From: Nocardiopsis terrae
GTDB taxonomy: Bacteria; Actinomycetota; Actinomycetes; Streptosporangiales; Streptosporangiaceae
Reading direction: 5' to 3'
DNA length: 64,000 nucleotides
Assembly (NCBI RefSeq): GCF_014651695.1
Contig: NZ_BMXJ01000002.1
Coordinates: 793,917 to 857,916, forward strand
This document shows, one piece after another, positions 29,665 to 38,805 of the stretch. Under the pieces are notes generated by a model. That model was not told the DNA's origin. It made no database searches and saw nothing but the letters and a program-made list of their open reading frames with translations. How positions within the stretch are numbered: position 1 is the stretch's first letter; each line of letters begins with the position of its first letter. A program made the position numbers and the translations under genes.

Positions 29665-29676
29665 CACCATATGGTG
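29665..29676. promoter_or_regulatory. Palindrome CACCATATGGTG in the purine permease/DUF2530 divergent region
   Basis: Perfect 12-bp palindrome in the AT-richer part of the gap (29557-29776) between the leftward permease and the rightward DUF2530 gene. Possible operator; no other support. Confidence 0.3.
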
Positions 29677-29776
29677 GGATGATCCGCTCCTTGGCTGTGA
29701 TCAACGCATCCCCGCCCGACCAGGGGCGACGGCCGCTCCCCTCCCCTCTCGACACACCAGCGGATAGCCTGGGCCC

Positions 29777-30052
29777 GTGCCCAAACCTCGCCAGCCAGAC
29801 CCCGAAGTCCACGAGAGCGACTACCGCGTTCCGGCGGCCCTCGGCACCCTCGCGTGGACGATCGCGCTCGTCGTGCTCCTCGCCATGGGCGACGGCCTGC
29901 CCTCCTCGGAGCGGTGGTGGATCGGCGTCTGTGTGACCGGGATCGCCCTCGGCGTCTTCGGTTTCCTCTACGTTCCGCGCCTGCTCCGCAAACGCGACGA
30001 GGCGGCGGATCGGGTCACCGAACGGACGGCCGACGGCTCCGGGGCCCGCTGA
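29777..30052 (+). CDS. DUF2530-like small membrane protein (91 aa)
   Basis: Two membrane helices (residues ~20-38 and ~47-66) joined by a short loop (DGLPSSERWW), then a basic tail (RLLRKRDEA). Resembles the actinobacterial DUF2530 family, which from memory has the same size and also lies near nucleobase permeases. The GTG at 29777 follows TAGCCT (29765-29770) by six bases; probably leaderless. Function unknown. Confidence 0.68.
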   Translation: MPKPRQPDPEVHESDYRVPAALGTLAWTIALVVLLAMGDGLPSSERWWIGVCVTGIALGVFGFLYVPRLLRKRDEAADRVTERTADGSGAR

Positions 30053-30105
30053 ACCGGATCGCCGCACCCACCGGGGCACTTTGCCGCCTGCCCGATAATG
30101 GGCGG

Positions 30106-31608
30106 GTGTCTGAGACAGAATTCCCACTCCCGCGCGGTCTCGCCGACCGCCTACGCGACATCCTCGTCGACGCCGACTACACGGTGTCCGGTGTCCGCGA
30201 CCGCCTCGGCGACGCCGCTGCGAAGGCCCTGGCCCGCGAGCAGCTCGTGCCCGCACTGCGCGCCACGGGCGGGGAGGAACGCCTCGGACTGCTCCTGCGC
30301 CTGTGGTGGCTCCAGGCCCCGATCCCGGCGCGCGCGGCCCGTTCCATCCTCCCCGTCGACGAACTCGCCGAGACCGGGCTGGTCACCGTGGAGGAGGGAC
30401 CCGACGGCCCCGCCGTGCGCGCCCTCGTCCACCTGGGCCCCTGGGAGCTGGAGGACGGCCGCCCGGGCTTCGTCGTCTCCGACCCCAAGGTGCGCCCCGG
30501 CAGCGGAGCCGTCCCGGGGAACGACCACGTGGTCGGTGCGGGCGGCGCCTCCGCCAACCTCTCCCGGCTGATCGTGGACGGCCCCTTCGAACGCGCCCTG
30601 GACCTGGGCACCGGCTGCGGGGTCCAGGCCCTGCACCTGGCCTCCCGGGCCCGCGAGGTGGTCGCGACCGACCTCAACCCGCGTGCTGTGCGCCTGGCCG
30701 GGATCAGTCTGGCCCTGTCCGGTGTCACCGGCGCCCGGCTGGCCCAGGGCTCGCTGTTCGAGCCGGTCAGGGACGAGCGCTTCGACCTGATCGTGTCCAA
30801 CCCGCCGTTCGTCATCACCCCCGAGTCGGCCCGCTTCACCTACCGCGAGTCCGACCTGCCCGGTGACACCGTGTGCGCGGAGCTGGTCCGGCAGGCCCCC
30901 GCGCACCTCACCGAGGGCGGCTGGGCCCAGTTCCTGGCGAACTGGACGCACACCGACGGCGACGACTGGGCGGACCGGGTCGGCGGCTGGATCACCGGCA
31001 CCGGGTGCTCCGGCTGGGTCGTGCAGCGCGACGTCCAGGACCCCGCCGAGTACGTGGAGCTGTGGCTGCGCGACTCCTGCGAGCACGGCACCCCCGAGTA
31101 CACCCGGCGCTACGACGCCTGGCTGGACTACTTCGACCGCGAGGGCATCAAGGGCATCGGCTTCGGCTGGATCAGCCTGCGCAACGACGTCGCCCAGGAC
31201 GCCACCGTGAAGGTGGAGGAGTTGAGGCACGAGGTCGAGCAGCCGGTCGGCCCGTACCTGCCGGACGTGGTGGACGGGGCGATGACCGCCCACCGCCTCA
31301 CCGACGCGGCCCTGCTGTCCGCCCACGTCGCCCTGGTTCCGGGCGTGGTCGAGGAGCGCGTGGCCGTGCCCGGAGCGCCCGACCCCGAGAAGATCGTCCT
31401 GCGCCAGCGCGAGGGGCTGCGCCGGGTGGCCCGCATCGGGACCGTGGAGGCGGCCCTGGCCAGCGTCTGCGACGGCACCATGCCGGTGGGCCCGCTGCTG
31501 GACGCCATCGCCGAACTCATGGGTGAGGATCCGGCCCTGCTCCGCGAACGCACTCCCGAGGCCCTGCGCACCCTGATCTCCGAGGGCTTCTTCCGCGTCG
31601 CCCGCTGA
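30106..31608 (+). CDS. Class I SAM-dependent methyltransferase with NPPF motif (500 aa)
   Basis: N-terminal ~160-residue domain (helical, with winged-helix-like RSILPVDELAETGLV) precedes a Rossmann methyltransferase fold: motif I DLGTGCGVQ from D166, VVATDLNPRAV (acidic ribose-binding position), and SNPPFVITP at 231-239. Asn-Pro-Pro-Phe is the catalytic signature of N-methyltransferases such as PrmC and RsmC that act on Gln or on nucleobases. A further ~200-residue C-terminal region is unassigned. GATAAT (30094-30099) lies six bases before the GTG. Substrate unknown. Confidence 0.85.
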   Translation: MSETEFPLPRGLADRLRDILVDADYTVSGVRDRLGDAAAKALAREQLVPALRATGGEERLGLLLRLWWLQAPIPARAARSILPVDELAETGLVTVEEGPDGPAVRALVHLGPWELEDGRPGFVVSDPKVRPGSGAVPGNDHVVGAGGASANLSRLIVDGPFERALDLGTGCGVQALHLASRAREVVATDLNPRAVRLAGISLALSGVTGARLAQGSLFEPVRDERFDLIVSNPPFVITPESARFTYRESDLPGDTVCAELVRQAPAHLTEGGWAQFLANWTHTDGDDWADRVGGWITGTGCSGWVVQRDVQDPAEYVELWLRDSCEHGTPEYTRRYDAWLDYFDREGIKGIGFGWISLRNDVAQDATVKVEELRHEVEQPVGPYLPDVVDGAMTAHRLTDAALLSAHVALVPGVVEERVAVPGAPDPEKIVLRQREGLRRVARIGTVEAALASVCDGTMPVGPLLDAIAELMGEDPALLRERTPEALRTLISEGFFRVAR

Positions 31609-31622
31609 CGGAGGGGCCGAAC

Positions 31623-31640
31623 GCCCCGAGTGCCCGGGGC
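31623..31640. terminator. Hairpin between convergent genes
   Basis: GCCCCG-AGTGCC-CGGGGC lies between the methyltransferase stop (31608) and the DHA2 pump stop (31644), extended by flanking GGCC; could stop transcription from both sides. Confidence 0.5.
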
Positions 31641-31643
31641 GGC

Positions 31644-33215
31644 CTACTCGCCCGGCGCCGCCGCCCTGTCCGTGTCCTGGTCCGGTGACGGTGGCACGGG
31701 CGCGCCCCGTTTGTACAGGAAGCTGAAGGCACTCGCCGCCAACAGCGCGGTGGCGGCGACGACCAGCGTCGCCCGGTAGCCGTTGTCGAAGGCCTGGGTG
31801 GCCGCCTCCAGCAGGGCCCGCGCGCCAGCGGTGTCCATCCCCTCGGCGGCGGCGCGGGCCTCGTCCAACCCCTCGGCCGCCGAGGCGGGCGCCTGGCCGG
31901 GCAGGGCGACGGTCCGGGTGTACACGGCGGCCATCAGACTGCCCAGGACCGCGACGCCGGTCAGGCTGCCGAGTTCGTAGGAGACCTCCTCCACCGACGC
32001 GGCCATCCCCGCCCGGTGCGCGGGGGCGCTGCCCACGATCGCGGCGGAGGCGGCGGTCATCGCCGCGCCCGTGCCCGCGCCCATCACCAGCAGACCCGCG
32101 ACGGTCCAGGCCAGCGGGGCGGAGGCGGACGCCAACACGCCCGCGGTGCCCAGGGCGGTGGCCAGCAGGCCCGCGCCCATCACCGGCCGGGCGCCCAGCC
32201 GGTACAGCAGCGCGCCGACGGTGACGCCCACCGGCAGGGCGCCGAGCGCCGTCGCGGCCACGGTGAGCCCCGAGTGCAGGGGTGAGTAGCCCAGCACCAG
32301 CTGGAGGCGCTGGGTGAGGACCAGCTGCACCCCGGCGAGCGCGAACATCCCCATCCCCGCGGCGAGCACACCGATGAGGATGCGCGGATCGCGGAAGAGC
32401 GCGAAGTCGATCAGCGGGTGGGCCTGCCCGCGCTGGCGGCGCACGAAGGTCCAGAAGCCGAGGACGGCCGCGGCCAGGGCCGCCGCGACGGCGAGCGCGG
32501 ACGGTTCCGGGCCGGTGGCCTCCTTGATCGCGTAGACCACACCGACCAGCCCGGCCATGACCTGGACCGAGGCCAGCAGGTCCCACGGCCGGTCGGGGCT
32601 GCCCGAACCGCCCGGAGCGACCACGGCGGCCAGGACCAGCGCCGCCAGCACGATGGGCACGTTCACCAGGAAGACCGAGCCCCACCAGAAGTACTCCAGC
32701 AGCGCACCACCGGCGATCGGCCCGATCGCGGCGCCGACCATCGCCATCGTTCCCCAGATCCCGATCGCGATCCCGCGTTCCCGTTCGTCCGTGAAGGTGA
32801 TGCGGATCAGCGACAGGGTCGCGGGCATCATCGCCGAGGCGCCCACGGCCAGGAAGGCGCGTGCGGCGATCAGCACGGCCGGGTCAGGCGCGTAGGCGGC
32901 GGTCAGCGAGGCCGCGCCGAAGAGCACGAGCCCGATCAGGTACATCCGTTTGTGGCCGACCCGGTCGCCGAGCGTCCCGGCGCCCAGCAGCAGGCCCGCC
33001 ATCACCAGGGGGTAGGCGTTGATGATCCACAGCCGGTCCGAGGCACCGGCGTCGAGCTGCGCGCTGAGGGTCGGCAGCGCGGTGTAGAGGATCGTCATGT
33101 CGACCGAGATGAGCAGCAGTCCGGCCGAGACCGCGGCCAGGACCAGCCAGCGCCTGGCTCTGGAGAGCGGTCGGTCGTCCGCCGACCGGTCCCCGGTTCT
33201 GATCGCCTCGCTCAC
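31644..33215 (-). CDS. DHA2-family drug exporter (523 aa)
   Basis: Fourteen-helix antiporter of the QacA/EmrB group. Motifs: LLISVDMTILYTALPTL, the motif A string GTLGDRVGHKRMY, and the motif C string AMVGAAIGPIAGGAL. The GTG at 33215 (VSEAIRTGDRS) is preferred; a longer frame to 33428 has no similarity. Unlike the DHA2 protein at 6704 it has no winged-helix tail, only a short Pro-rich end. Divergent from the MOSC gene. Confidence 0.88.
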   Translation of the reverse strand: MSEAIRTGDRSADDRPLSRARRWLVLAAVSAGLLLISVDMTILYTALPTLSAQLDAGASDRLWIINAYPLVMAGLLLGAGTLGDRVGHKRMYLIGLVLFGAASLTAAYAPDPAVLIAARAFLAVGASAMMPATLSLIRITFTDERERGIAIGIWGTMAMVGAAIGPIAGGALLEYFWWGSVFLVNVPIVLAALVLAAVVAPGGSGSPDRPWDLLASVQVMAGLVGVVYAIKEATGPEPSALAVAAALAAAVLGFWTFVRRQRGQAHPLIDFALFRDPRILIGVLAAGMGMFALAGVQLVLTQRLQLVLGYSPLHSGLTVAATALGALPVGVTVGALLYRLGARPVMGAGLLATALGTAGVLASASAPLAWTVAGLLVMGAGTGAAMTAASAAIVGSAPAHRAGMAASVEEVSYELGSLTGVAVLGSLMAAVYTRTVALPGQAPASAAEGLDEARAAAEGMDTAGARALLEAATQAFDNGYRATLVVAATALLAASAFSFLYKRGAPVPPSPDQDTDRAAAPGE

Positions 33216-33411
33216 CGACGCCCACCCGTGCCCTCGACCCCGGCACGTGTGTCCTGGATGTCCGGGATGAGGGTTCTCGCACTCGGTCGCATCCGGTGAC
33301 TGTATCTTCCGGGGCGGAGGGCCCCGGCCGCGGTCCGGCCGGGGCGTCTCCGGCAGCTTCCCCACGGGCTGGTGCGATCCCCCCGGCGGCGGTACCGGTA
33401 GCGTTTCTGCC

Positions 33412-34287
33412 ATGAGCCCTACTCCCACGGCCCGCGTGTCCGCCCTCGCCGCCTACCCCGTCAAGGGGTGCGCCGGGCTCGCCCTGGACACCGCCGAGAT
33501 CACCCCTGCGGGGATCGCCCACGACCGCTCGTTCATGGTGGTCGACGGCTCCGGTGACTTCCGCAGTCAGCGCAGGGACCCCCGGATGGCGCGGATCGTG
33601 CCCGAGCTCGACGCGGACGGCACCAGGCTGGTGCTGCGCACCGGGGGTTTCGCCCCGGTGAAGGTCGACGTGGACCCCGGGGGCCGCCGCCTGGACGTGA
33701 CCGTGCACAGGAAGCCCCTGGTGGGCGTGGACCAGGGCGAGGAGGCCGCCGGGTGGCTGACCGAGTTCCTCGGGGAGCCCAGCCGCCTGGTGCGGGTCCC
33801 CGACGACCACCGGCGCGAGACCAGCGGACTCACCCGGGGCACCGCCGGTTTCGCCGACGGGCACGCCGCCGTGATGGCGTCGCTGTCCTCCCTGGACCTG
33901 CTGAACGAGCGCATCCTCGCCGCTGGCGGCGACCCGCTGCCGATGGACCGCTTCCGGCCCAACATCATCGTGTCCGGCTGGCCCGAGGCGCACACCGAGG
34001 ACCGGGTGCGGTCGGTCCGCCTGGGCAGCGCGGAGCTGGGGTACGCCAAGGTGTGCATCCGGTGCGCGGTCACCACGGTCGACCAGGGCGCCGGGGAGAA
34101 GCGGGGCCCCGAGCCGCTGCGCACCCTGGCCGGGTACCGGCGCGCGGACGACGGCGGGGTGGCGTTCTGCTCGAAGTTCGCCGTGACCGCCCCCGGCACC
34201 GTCTCCGTGGGCGACGCCCTGGACGTCACCGAGTGGGCCGAGCCCGAGCAGGGTCTGGGGCCGAGGCTGGCCGCGGCCACCGGCTGA
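33412..34287 (+). CDS. MOSC-domain protein, mARC/YcbX-like (291 aa)
   Basis: N-terminal MOSC beta-barrel (ALAAYPVKGCAGLALDTAEITPAGIAHDR) followed by the MOSC domain with MDRFRPNIIVSGW and KVCIRCAVTTVDQ. C215 or C218 is expected to bind the molybdenum cofactor as in mitochondrial amidoxime reducing component and YcbX, which reduce N-hydroxylated compounds. Unlike YcbX there is no ferredoxin domain at the C-terminus, so an electron donor must be separate. TAGCGT (33399-33404) lies seven bases before the ATG: leaderless message likely. Confidence 0.88.
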   Translation: MSPTPTARVSALAAYPVKGCAGLALDTAEITPAGIAHDRSFMVVDGSGDFRSQRRDPRMARIVPELDADGTRLVLRTGGFAPVKVDVDPGGRRLDVTVHRKPLVGVDQGEEAAGWLTEFLGEPSRLVRVPDDHRRETSGLTRGTAGFADGHAAVMASLSSLDLLNERILAAGGDPLPMDRFRPNIIVSGWPEAHTEDRVRSVRLGSAELGYAKVCIRCAVTTVDQGAGEKRGPEPLRTLAGYRRADDGGVAFCSKFAVTAPGTVSVGDALDVTEWAEPEQGLGPRLAAATG

Positions 34288-34426
34288 CCGCCCGGCCGTT
34301 CGCCGTGATGGCCTTGCCCGCGGCGCAGGTCCCGCCCGGCCACGAGCCCTGGTTCCCGCTCGGCTCGGAGGCCGTTCCGCGCCGCGGGCGGATGCCGTCC
34401 GTGCTCCGCCCGCTGGCCCCCGGCTC

Positions 34427-34684
34427 TCAGGATTCGGGGCGCTTCACATAGGAGCCCATCCCGCTCTGGGTACGGATGAGCCCCTCCGACCTCAACGCCC
34501 GGTGCACCTTCTGGCCGGTCGAGGTGCTGATGCCGAATTCCTCCTGGAGTTGGAGGACGCTGGGGACACGCCCGCCGGGCGGGTAGGTGCCATCAGCGAT
34601 GCGGGCACGCATGATGTCCGCCACCTGGGTCCATCTGGGCTGGTCATCTTCGAATTCGAATGTCACCCCAGGAAAGGTAAGCAT
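34427..34684 (-). CDS. GntR-type winged-helix regulator without effector domain (85 aa)
   Basis: Single winged helix: WTQVADIMRARIADGTYPPGGRVPSVLQLQEEFGIS then TGQKVHRALRSEGLI. It lacks the ligand-binding domain of normal GntR proteins (which are ~230 residues or more). The ATG at 34684 has AGGTGA before it; the earlier TTG at 34702 is less likely. Divergently placed to two small genes (34824 onwards) with a palindrome between, so it probably regulates them. Confidence 0.85.
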   Translation of the reverse strand: MLTFPGVTFEFEDDQPRWTQVADIMRARIADGTYPPGGRVPSVLQLQEEFGISTSTGQKVHRALRSEGLIRTQSGMGSYVKRPES

Positions 34685-34713
34685 GTTCACCTGGATAGCC
34701 AATATGTCGCACG

Positions 34714-34736
34714 CCTACCAAGGTGACCATGGTAGG
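34714..34736. promoter_or_regulatory. Inverted repeat between GntR gene and small-protein operon
   Basis: CCTACCA-N9-TGGTAGG, followed at 34739-34744 by a TATGCT-like -10 facing the small genes. Likely operator for the adjacent GntR protein. A hairpin (GGCCCGG / CCGGGCC) lies further downstream in the leader, about 34772-34799. Confidence 0.5.
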
Positions 34737-34823
34737 GGTATGCTCTTGTCTTGACTCACCCATGAAGCGGCCCGGCGGTGGTACCAACACCCCGGGCCCG
34801 GACAAGCGAATGGAGCGCTTGCC

Positions 34824-35201
34824 TTGTCATACGTTACTGCCTTGCTGTCCCCGTTCGCCGTGCTCGCACGGCTTCTCAGGCCCTCACGCGGAGTGCACAC
34901 CAGCCCGTGCGGCTACCTGTGGGAGCTGGGAGCCGAAGCCCGGCGCAACCGTTCCCGCCGGGTACGCCGCTACGTCCAGGCGCTCGCTCCCGTCGGGTCC
35001 GCATCCGTCGAACCCGCTCCCCTGCCGACCGCTCCCCCGGTGCACCCGTGCACCGCGCCCGAACCCACGTACCCCGCTCCGCTGGTGCCCGCGCCCCGGA
35101 AGCCGGTCGAGGACAGCCGACACGAGGAGTTCCCCCAGACAGAGATCGTGCGCGGCCCCTACCTGGCCTGGGAGTCCGCCTGGAAGAAGGTGGCCGCGTG
35201 A
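34824..35201 (+). CDS. Small actinomycete protein, unknown function (125 aa)
   Basis: TTG start at 34824 with GGAG nine bases upstream. MSYVTALLSPFAVLARLLRPSRGVH: a short hydrophobic helix with an amphipathic/basic follow-up, then an Arg-rich region, a long Pro/Ala linker (residues ~58-95) and an acidic/aromatic tail ending YLAWESAWKKVAA. Its stop overlaps the GTG of the next gene by four bases. No recognised domain; a similar N-terminal string is, from memory, common in small proteins beside GntR genes in streptomycetes and relatives. Confidence 0.6.
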   Translation: MSYVTALLSPFAVLARLLRPSRGVHTSPCGYLWELGAEARRNRSRRVRRYVQALAPVGSASVEPAPLPTAPPVHPCTAPEPTYPAPLVPAPRKPVEDSRHEEFPQTEIVRGPYLAWESAWKKVAA

Positions 35202-35344
35202 GCGAGCGCACCGACGCCCTGGCCCACCGGCTCACCCGGCTCCTCAACGACCCCGGCCTCGCCGCCGACGCGGTCACCCGGCTGATCTCCGCCGAGGCGG
35301 TCCTCGGGTGCCTCGACGACGCGCTGCGCTCCGGCGGCGACTGA
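35198..35344 (+). CDS. 48-residue small protein, coupled to the 34824 gene
   Basis: GTG at 35198 overlaps the previous stop (GTGA). MSERTDALAHRLTRLLNDPG then LAADAVTRLISAEAVLGCLDDALRSGGD: two amphipathic helices, no hydrophobic segment. Followed after two bases by a large palindromic repeat. Function unknown. Confidence 0.55.
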   Translation: MSERTDALAHRLTRLLNDPGLAADAVTRLISAEAVLGCLDDALRSGGD

Positions 35345-35346
35345 CA

Positions 35347-35410
35347 GCGGCGATCTTGCTACCAGGGGCAAGTTCGGCGCCCATCTCGCCTCTGGTAGCA
35401 AGATCACCGC
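35347..35410. repeat. Palindromic repeat element, full copy
   Basis: A 14-bp perfect stem (35352-35365 with 35392-35405), extended by GU/GC pairs inward and GCGG/CCGC outward, lies between the convergent ends of the small-protein operon and the sacsin-like gene. Its left half (35352-35379) recurs with one change at 63876-63903. It has no T-tract, so it is a repeat element rather than a plain terminator. Confidence 0.75.
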
Positions 35411-35426
35411 GGAAGGGAGGCGTTCC

Positions 35427-38400
35427 CTACTCCAGGTCGGCCTCGGCGAGCAGGTACGCGGCGTGCTCCGGGTCCCGCAGCACCGCGGCGAGCAGGTGAC
35501 GGCGGGACCACTGCCCGGCCCGCCAGCACAGGGCGCGGGCCAGCCCCTCCGTGCCCGAGGCGTGCACCGAGCCGTCGCCGGTGTACCAGTCCACCTCCAC
35601 GCCGTCCACCGTGAGCTGCTGGTGGTGCAGGTAGGTGCGGTCCGGTTCGTCACCGCCCGCGAGGAACAGCGCGGCCTCGTCGGGGACCGCACGGATCCGC
35701 CCCGCCGAGTTCACCTTCCCGGTGATGCTCTCCGAGGCCAGGTCCAGGTCGAGCACGTCGGCGAGCCGCTCGGCGGTGTCCGCGGCGGCCAGCACCAGCG
35801 GACGGTCCGCCACCAGGGGCAGCAGGTCCGGCGAGTCCACCACCACGGCGTCCTCGGCGTCGGCCACCACGATCGCCCCTCCCCTGACCGCGCGGACCAC
35901 GGCGGGCGGGGTGACCAGGTCGGTGTCGACGTCGGCCAGGGCCGTCCACAGCCGGCGCAGGGCGGTGCGGCCGACGTGGCGGGCCGGGTCGGCGAGCCGG
36001 TTCAGCAGGTCGTCGGCGCCGTCGGGGTCGGCGAGCAGGTCGGTGAGGGTCGTGCGGACGCCGAGCGCCCGGGCGAACTCGGGGTCGACCTCGGCCGGAA
36101 CCTCGTCGTAGAGGCCCAGGAGCGCTTCCTCGGCGTCGGCGGTGCGCAGCTCGACCGGGGCCCGGTCGTCCAGCAGCGCCCGGCTGCGCAGCCACCAGGA
36201 GGTGTAGGAGGGCACGTCGACGACCCGGCCGTCCGGCATGAGCAGCCGCGCGGGTTCGGTGACGGCCGCGCGGAGCGGACCCCGGGAGAGCATCGCCAGG
36301 GCCCGGGGCCAGGCCTCGTCGGCGATGTACTCGAGGTCGGCGACGCACACCAGTTCGGGGACGACGGGCGGGAGTTCGGGGTCCCCGACGCGTTCGAGGA
36401 CCTCGTCGGCCCAGTCCTCCAGGCCGTCGGGGCCGTCCTCCCCGGCCGCGCCGTCGAAGACCCCCGCGAGGTCCTCACCGAGCGCGGCCTCCTCGGCGCG
36501 GACCACGGTCAGCCCCCACAGGGCGCCCACCGCGCGCAGGGTGTCGGTGCCGTGGCGGCTGACGAGGTCCTCGTGGACGGTGCCGAAGGGCGCGTCCTCG
36601 ACCAGCAGACCGGCCAGGGGAGCCCCGGGGACGAGGAGTTCGGCGGCGATCGAGTAGCCGTCCTCGTCGTCGCGCAGAGCCAGTTCGGACAGCCAGGGCG
36701 CGTCCTCGACGGTCGTCCCGGAGGCGGCGACCAGGTCCAGGACGGCCTCGGCGACGGGCTCGGGGTCCTCGGCGTCCAGCGAGCTCCGGACGGCCGCCTC
36801 GGTGTTGTGGTCGGCCAGGACGGTGGCGGCGCCCGCCTCCACCGCGCCCAGGCGCAGGAGCAGCGGGTGGACCGCCTCGGGGTGCACCACGCGCACGCCC
36901 AGGGTGGCCAGGGCCGCGGGGTCGAGCCGGTTGCCCTCGGCGTCGGCGACCTTCACCCAGTCCTCGCTGGGCAGCAGCAGCGAGCGCGGCCCCCGGACGA
37001 GGCGGCCGTCGGCCAGCGGGACCGGGAGCGCGCCGAGCTCGTCGAGGTCGGCGCCGCCGCCCCCGGCGCTGCCCAGGGCGGCGTAGAGGGAGGACCACCA
37101 CTGCGGCGGCCGCTGGGTGTCGCCGAGCAGGTCGGCGAGGTCGGCCAGGCCCAGGCGCCGCACCCGCAGCGCGGCCATGGCCGGGTGGCGGGGGCTCCAG
37201 GAGCCTGGCAGCAGCGGCGGGACGAGCTCGGCGAGCAGGTCGACCAGTTCGGCGGCGCCGCTCGCGCCGCCGGTGTCCAACAGGACGGCCTCACGCGGGG
37301 CGACGGGGAGCCCGACCGCGGTGACCAGGAAGGGGGTGTCGAGGAGGGGCTCGGCGACCCGGGCGCGGAAGACCGCGTCGACGGCGCCGCCGCCCACCCG
37401 GGTGGCGGGGACCAGGTCGAGTGCGGCCCGGGGGTCGAAGCGGCGCAGGAGCGCGCAGTAGGCGGTGGCGGCCTCCATCAGCAGCAGGTCGGTGGCGGCG
37501 CCCGGCTGGACGTCGCGCCGGTCCGATCCCAGGGGGAAGGTGCCGATGAGGACGGCGGGCAGGTCGAGTTCGGTGTCGGTGGGGGTCGGCGCGTGCACGA
37601 CGTGCTCGACGTCGGCGGGCAGCGTGCCCGCTCCCCCGTCGGAATCGACCGGGACGGCCCAGGTCAGCGACCACACGGCCCGGTCGCGTTCCTCGGTGGG
37701 GCGGTCCGCGAGCAGGTTCGGGTCGAACTCGCCGGAGCGGCTGACGGTCCGCCACGGGGTGACCCGGGTGCCGTTGCCGTCGTCGTGCGTGGTGACCAGG
37801 TCGATCCCGGCGTCCTCGTCCCCGGGTTCGCGGGTGAGGACCCGTTCGGCCCCGTCAGCGGCCACCCGCACCTCGGACAGCCCGTCCAGGGCGAGGAGGA
37901 GCGCCTCCCCGGTGCGGTCCAGCAGTTCACGGACCCGCTCCCGGGCGTTCTCGTCGCGGAGCGTCAGCGTGACGACGGTGTCGTATCCGGGGGCGGGGTG
38001 CTCCGGCACGACGTCGGCGGGGAACGGCAGGCGCAGCATCGGCACGTGTCCCGCGCGGCGGCCCACCTCCTCGGCGAGGTCGGCGTGGGTGCCGTCGGCG
38101 CCGAGCAGGTCGGTGACCACGGCGCGGGCGCGTTCGGCACAGAAGTGCACGGCCGTACCGCCGGAGTCCACGACGACGTCGTCGCTGAGCGCCACCACCG
38201 CGGAGAAACCGACCCCGAACCGGCCGGCGGAACCGTGGTCGTCGCGTTTGGTGGACGCCCGCAGGGTGGCGAGTGACTCCACGCCCTCCGGGGTCAGTGG
38301 GGCTCCGGTGTTGGCGGCGGTGAGGCGGTCACCGTCCAGGGCCAGGCGGAGACGGCCGGGGACGCCCGCGCGGCGGGCGGCGTCGGCCGCGTTCTGCGCG

Positions 38401-38567
38401 AGTTCGACCACCACGCGGTCCCGGTAGCCGCCCAGCGCGAAGTCCTCTTCGGCGTTGGCGTCCTCCCGGAACCGGGCGGGCGCGTCAGCCCACGCCGAGA
38501 GCACGCGTCGGCGCAGTTCGGCGGTGTCGAATGGGTCGGCCGCCGAAGCGGTCACCGGCTCGGCCAT
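35427..38567 (-). CDS. Sacsin N-terminal/Hsp90-like ATPase domain protein (1046 aa)
   Basis: Large GHKL-type protein: ATP-binding domain at residues ~40-200 with N-box VVVELAQNAADAARRAG (E55, N59, D62), then G1-type TAANTGAPLTPEGVESLATL and the G2 loop GRFGVGFSAVVAL (115-127). This is the layout of sacsin repeats, which resemble Hsp90 N-terminal domains. The remaining ~800 residues have no clear domain. ATG at 38567 follows GGAGGAG; the longer frame is not used. Its role in actinobacteria is unknown; from memory it commonly lies next to the DUF3027 gene, as here. Confidence 0.87.
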   Translation of the reverse strand: MAEPVTASAADPFDTAELRRRVLSAWADAPARFREDANAEEDFALGGYRDRVVVELAQNAADAARRAGVPGRLRLALDGDRLTAANTGAPLTPEGVESLATLRASTKRDDHGSAGRFGVGFSAVVALSDDVVVDSGGTAVHFCAERARAVVTDLLGADGTHADLAEEVGRRAGHVPMLRLPFPADVVPEHPAPGYDTVVTLTLRDENARERVRELLDRTGEALLLALDGLSEVRVAADGAERVLTREPGDEDAGIDLVTTHDDGNGTRVTPWRTVSRSGEFDPNLLADRPTEERDRAVWSLTWAVPVDSDGGAGTLPADVEHVVHAPTPTDTELDLPAVLIGTFPLGSDRRDVQPGAATDLLLMEAATAYCALLRRFDPRAALDLVPATRVGGGAVDAVFRARVAEPLLDTPFLVTAVGLPVAPREAVLLDTGGASGAAELVDLLAELVPPLLPGSWSPRHPAMAALRVRRLGLADLADLLGDTQRPPQWWSSLYAALGSAGGGGADLDELGALPVPLADGRLVRGPRSLLLPSEDWVKVADAEGNRLDPAALATLGVRVVHPEAVHPLLLRLGAVEAGAATVLADHNTEAAVRSSLDAEDPEPVAEAVLDLVAASGTTVEDAPWLSELALRDDEDGYSIAAELLVPGAPLAGLLVEDAPFGTVHEDLVSRHGTDTLRAVGALWGLTVVRAEEAALGEDLAGVFDGAAGEDGPDGLEDWADEVLERVGDPELPPVVPELVCVADLEYIADEAWPRALAMLSRGPLRAAVTEPARLLMPDGRVVDVPSYTSWWLRSRALLDDRAPVELRTADAEEALLGLYDEVPAEVDPEFARALGVRTTLTDLLADPDGADDLLNRLADPARHVGRTALRRLWTALADVDTDLVTPPAVVRAVRGGAIVVADAEDAVVVDSPDLLPLVADRPLVLAAADTAERLADVLDLDLASESITGKVNSAGRIRAVPDEAALFLAGGDEPDRTYLHHQQLTVDGVEVDWYTGDGSVHASGTEGLARALCWRAGQWSRRHLLAAVLRDPEHAAYLLAEADLE

Positions 38568-38736
38568 GATGGTCTCCTCCTGCGCTGGGCGCGCGGTCCG
38601 ATCGGCCCGGTGCGTGTTCGCGGACACGTACCGGGCCGGGCAGGGCGAGCGTGATGGTAGGTCGACCCTAGCCGACGGCGGGGTCGGCTCAGGTTCTGGC
38701 CGGGGCGCGTGGCGCGGACGCGGTCAGGGACGGAAC

Positions 38737-38766
38737 CGGGCCCCGTCGCGCTGGCGACGGGGCCCG
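38737..38766 (-). terminator. Terminator-like hairpin downstream of the DUF3027 gene
   Basis: Perfect 13-bp stem with a GCTG loop between the DUF3027 stop (38806) and the sacsin-like gene start. No run of T follows on the minus strand. Confidence 0.7.
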
Positions 38767-38805
38767 TTCGTCCGGTGGATCGGCCTGCTGTGACCGTTGT
38801 TTCGG

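Noticed and set aside
35463..38276. A 937-codon plus-strand frame opposite the sacsin-like gene
   Set aside because: Shadow of a high-GC gene; the minus strand has clear GHKL motifs, the plus translation is repetitive.
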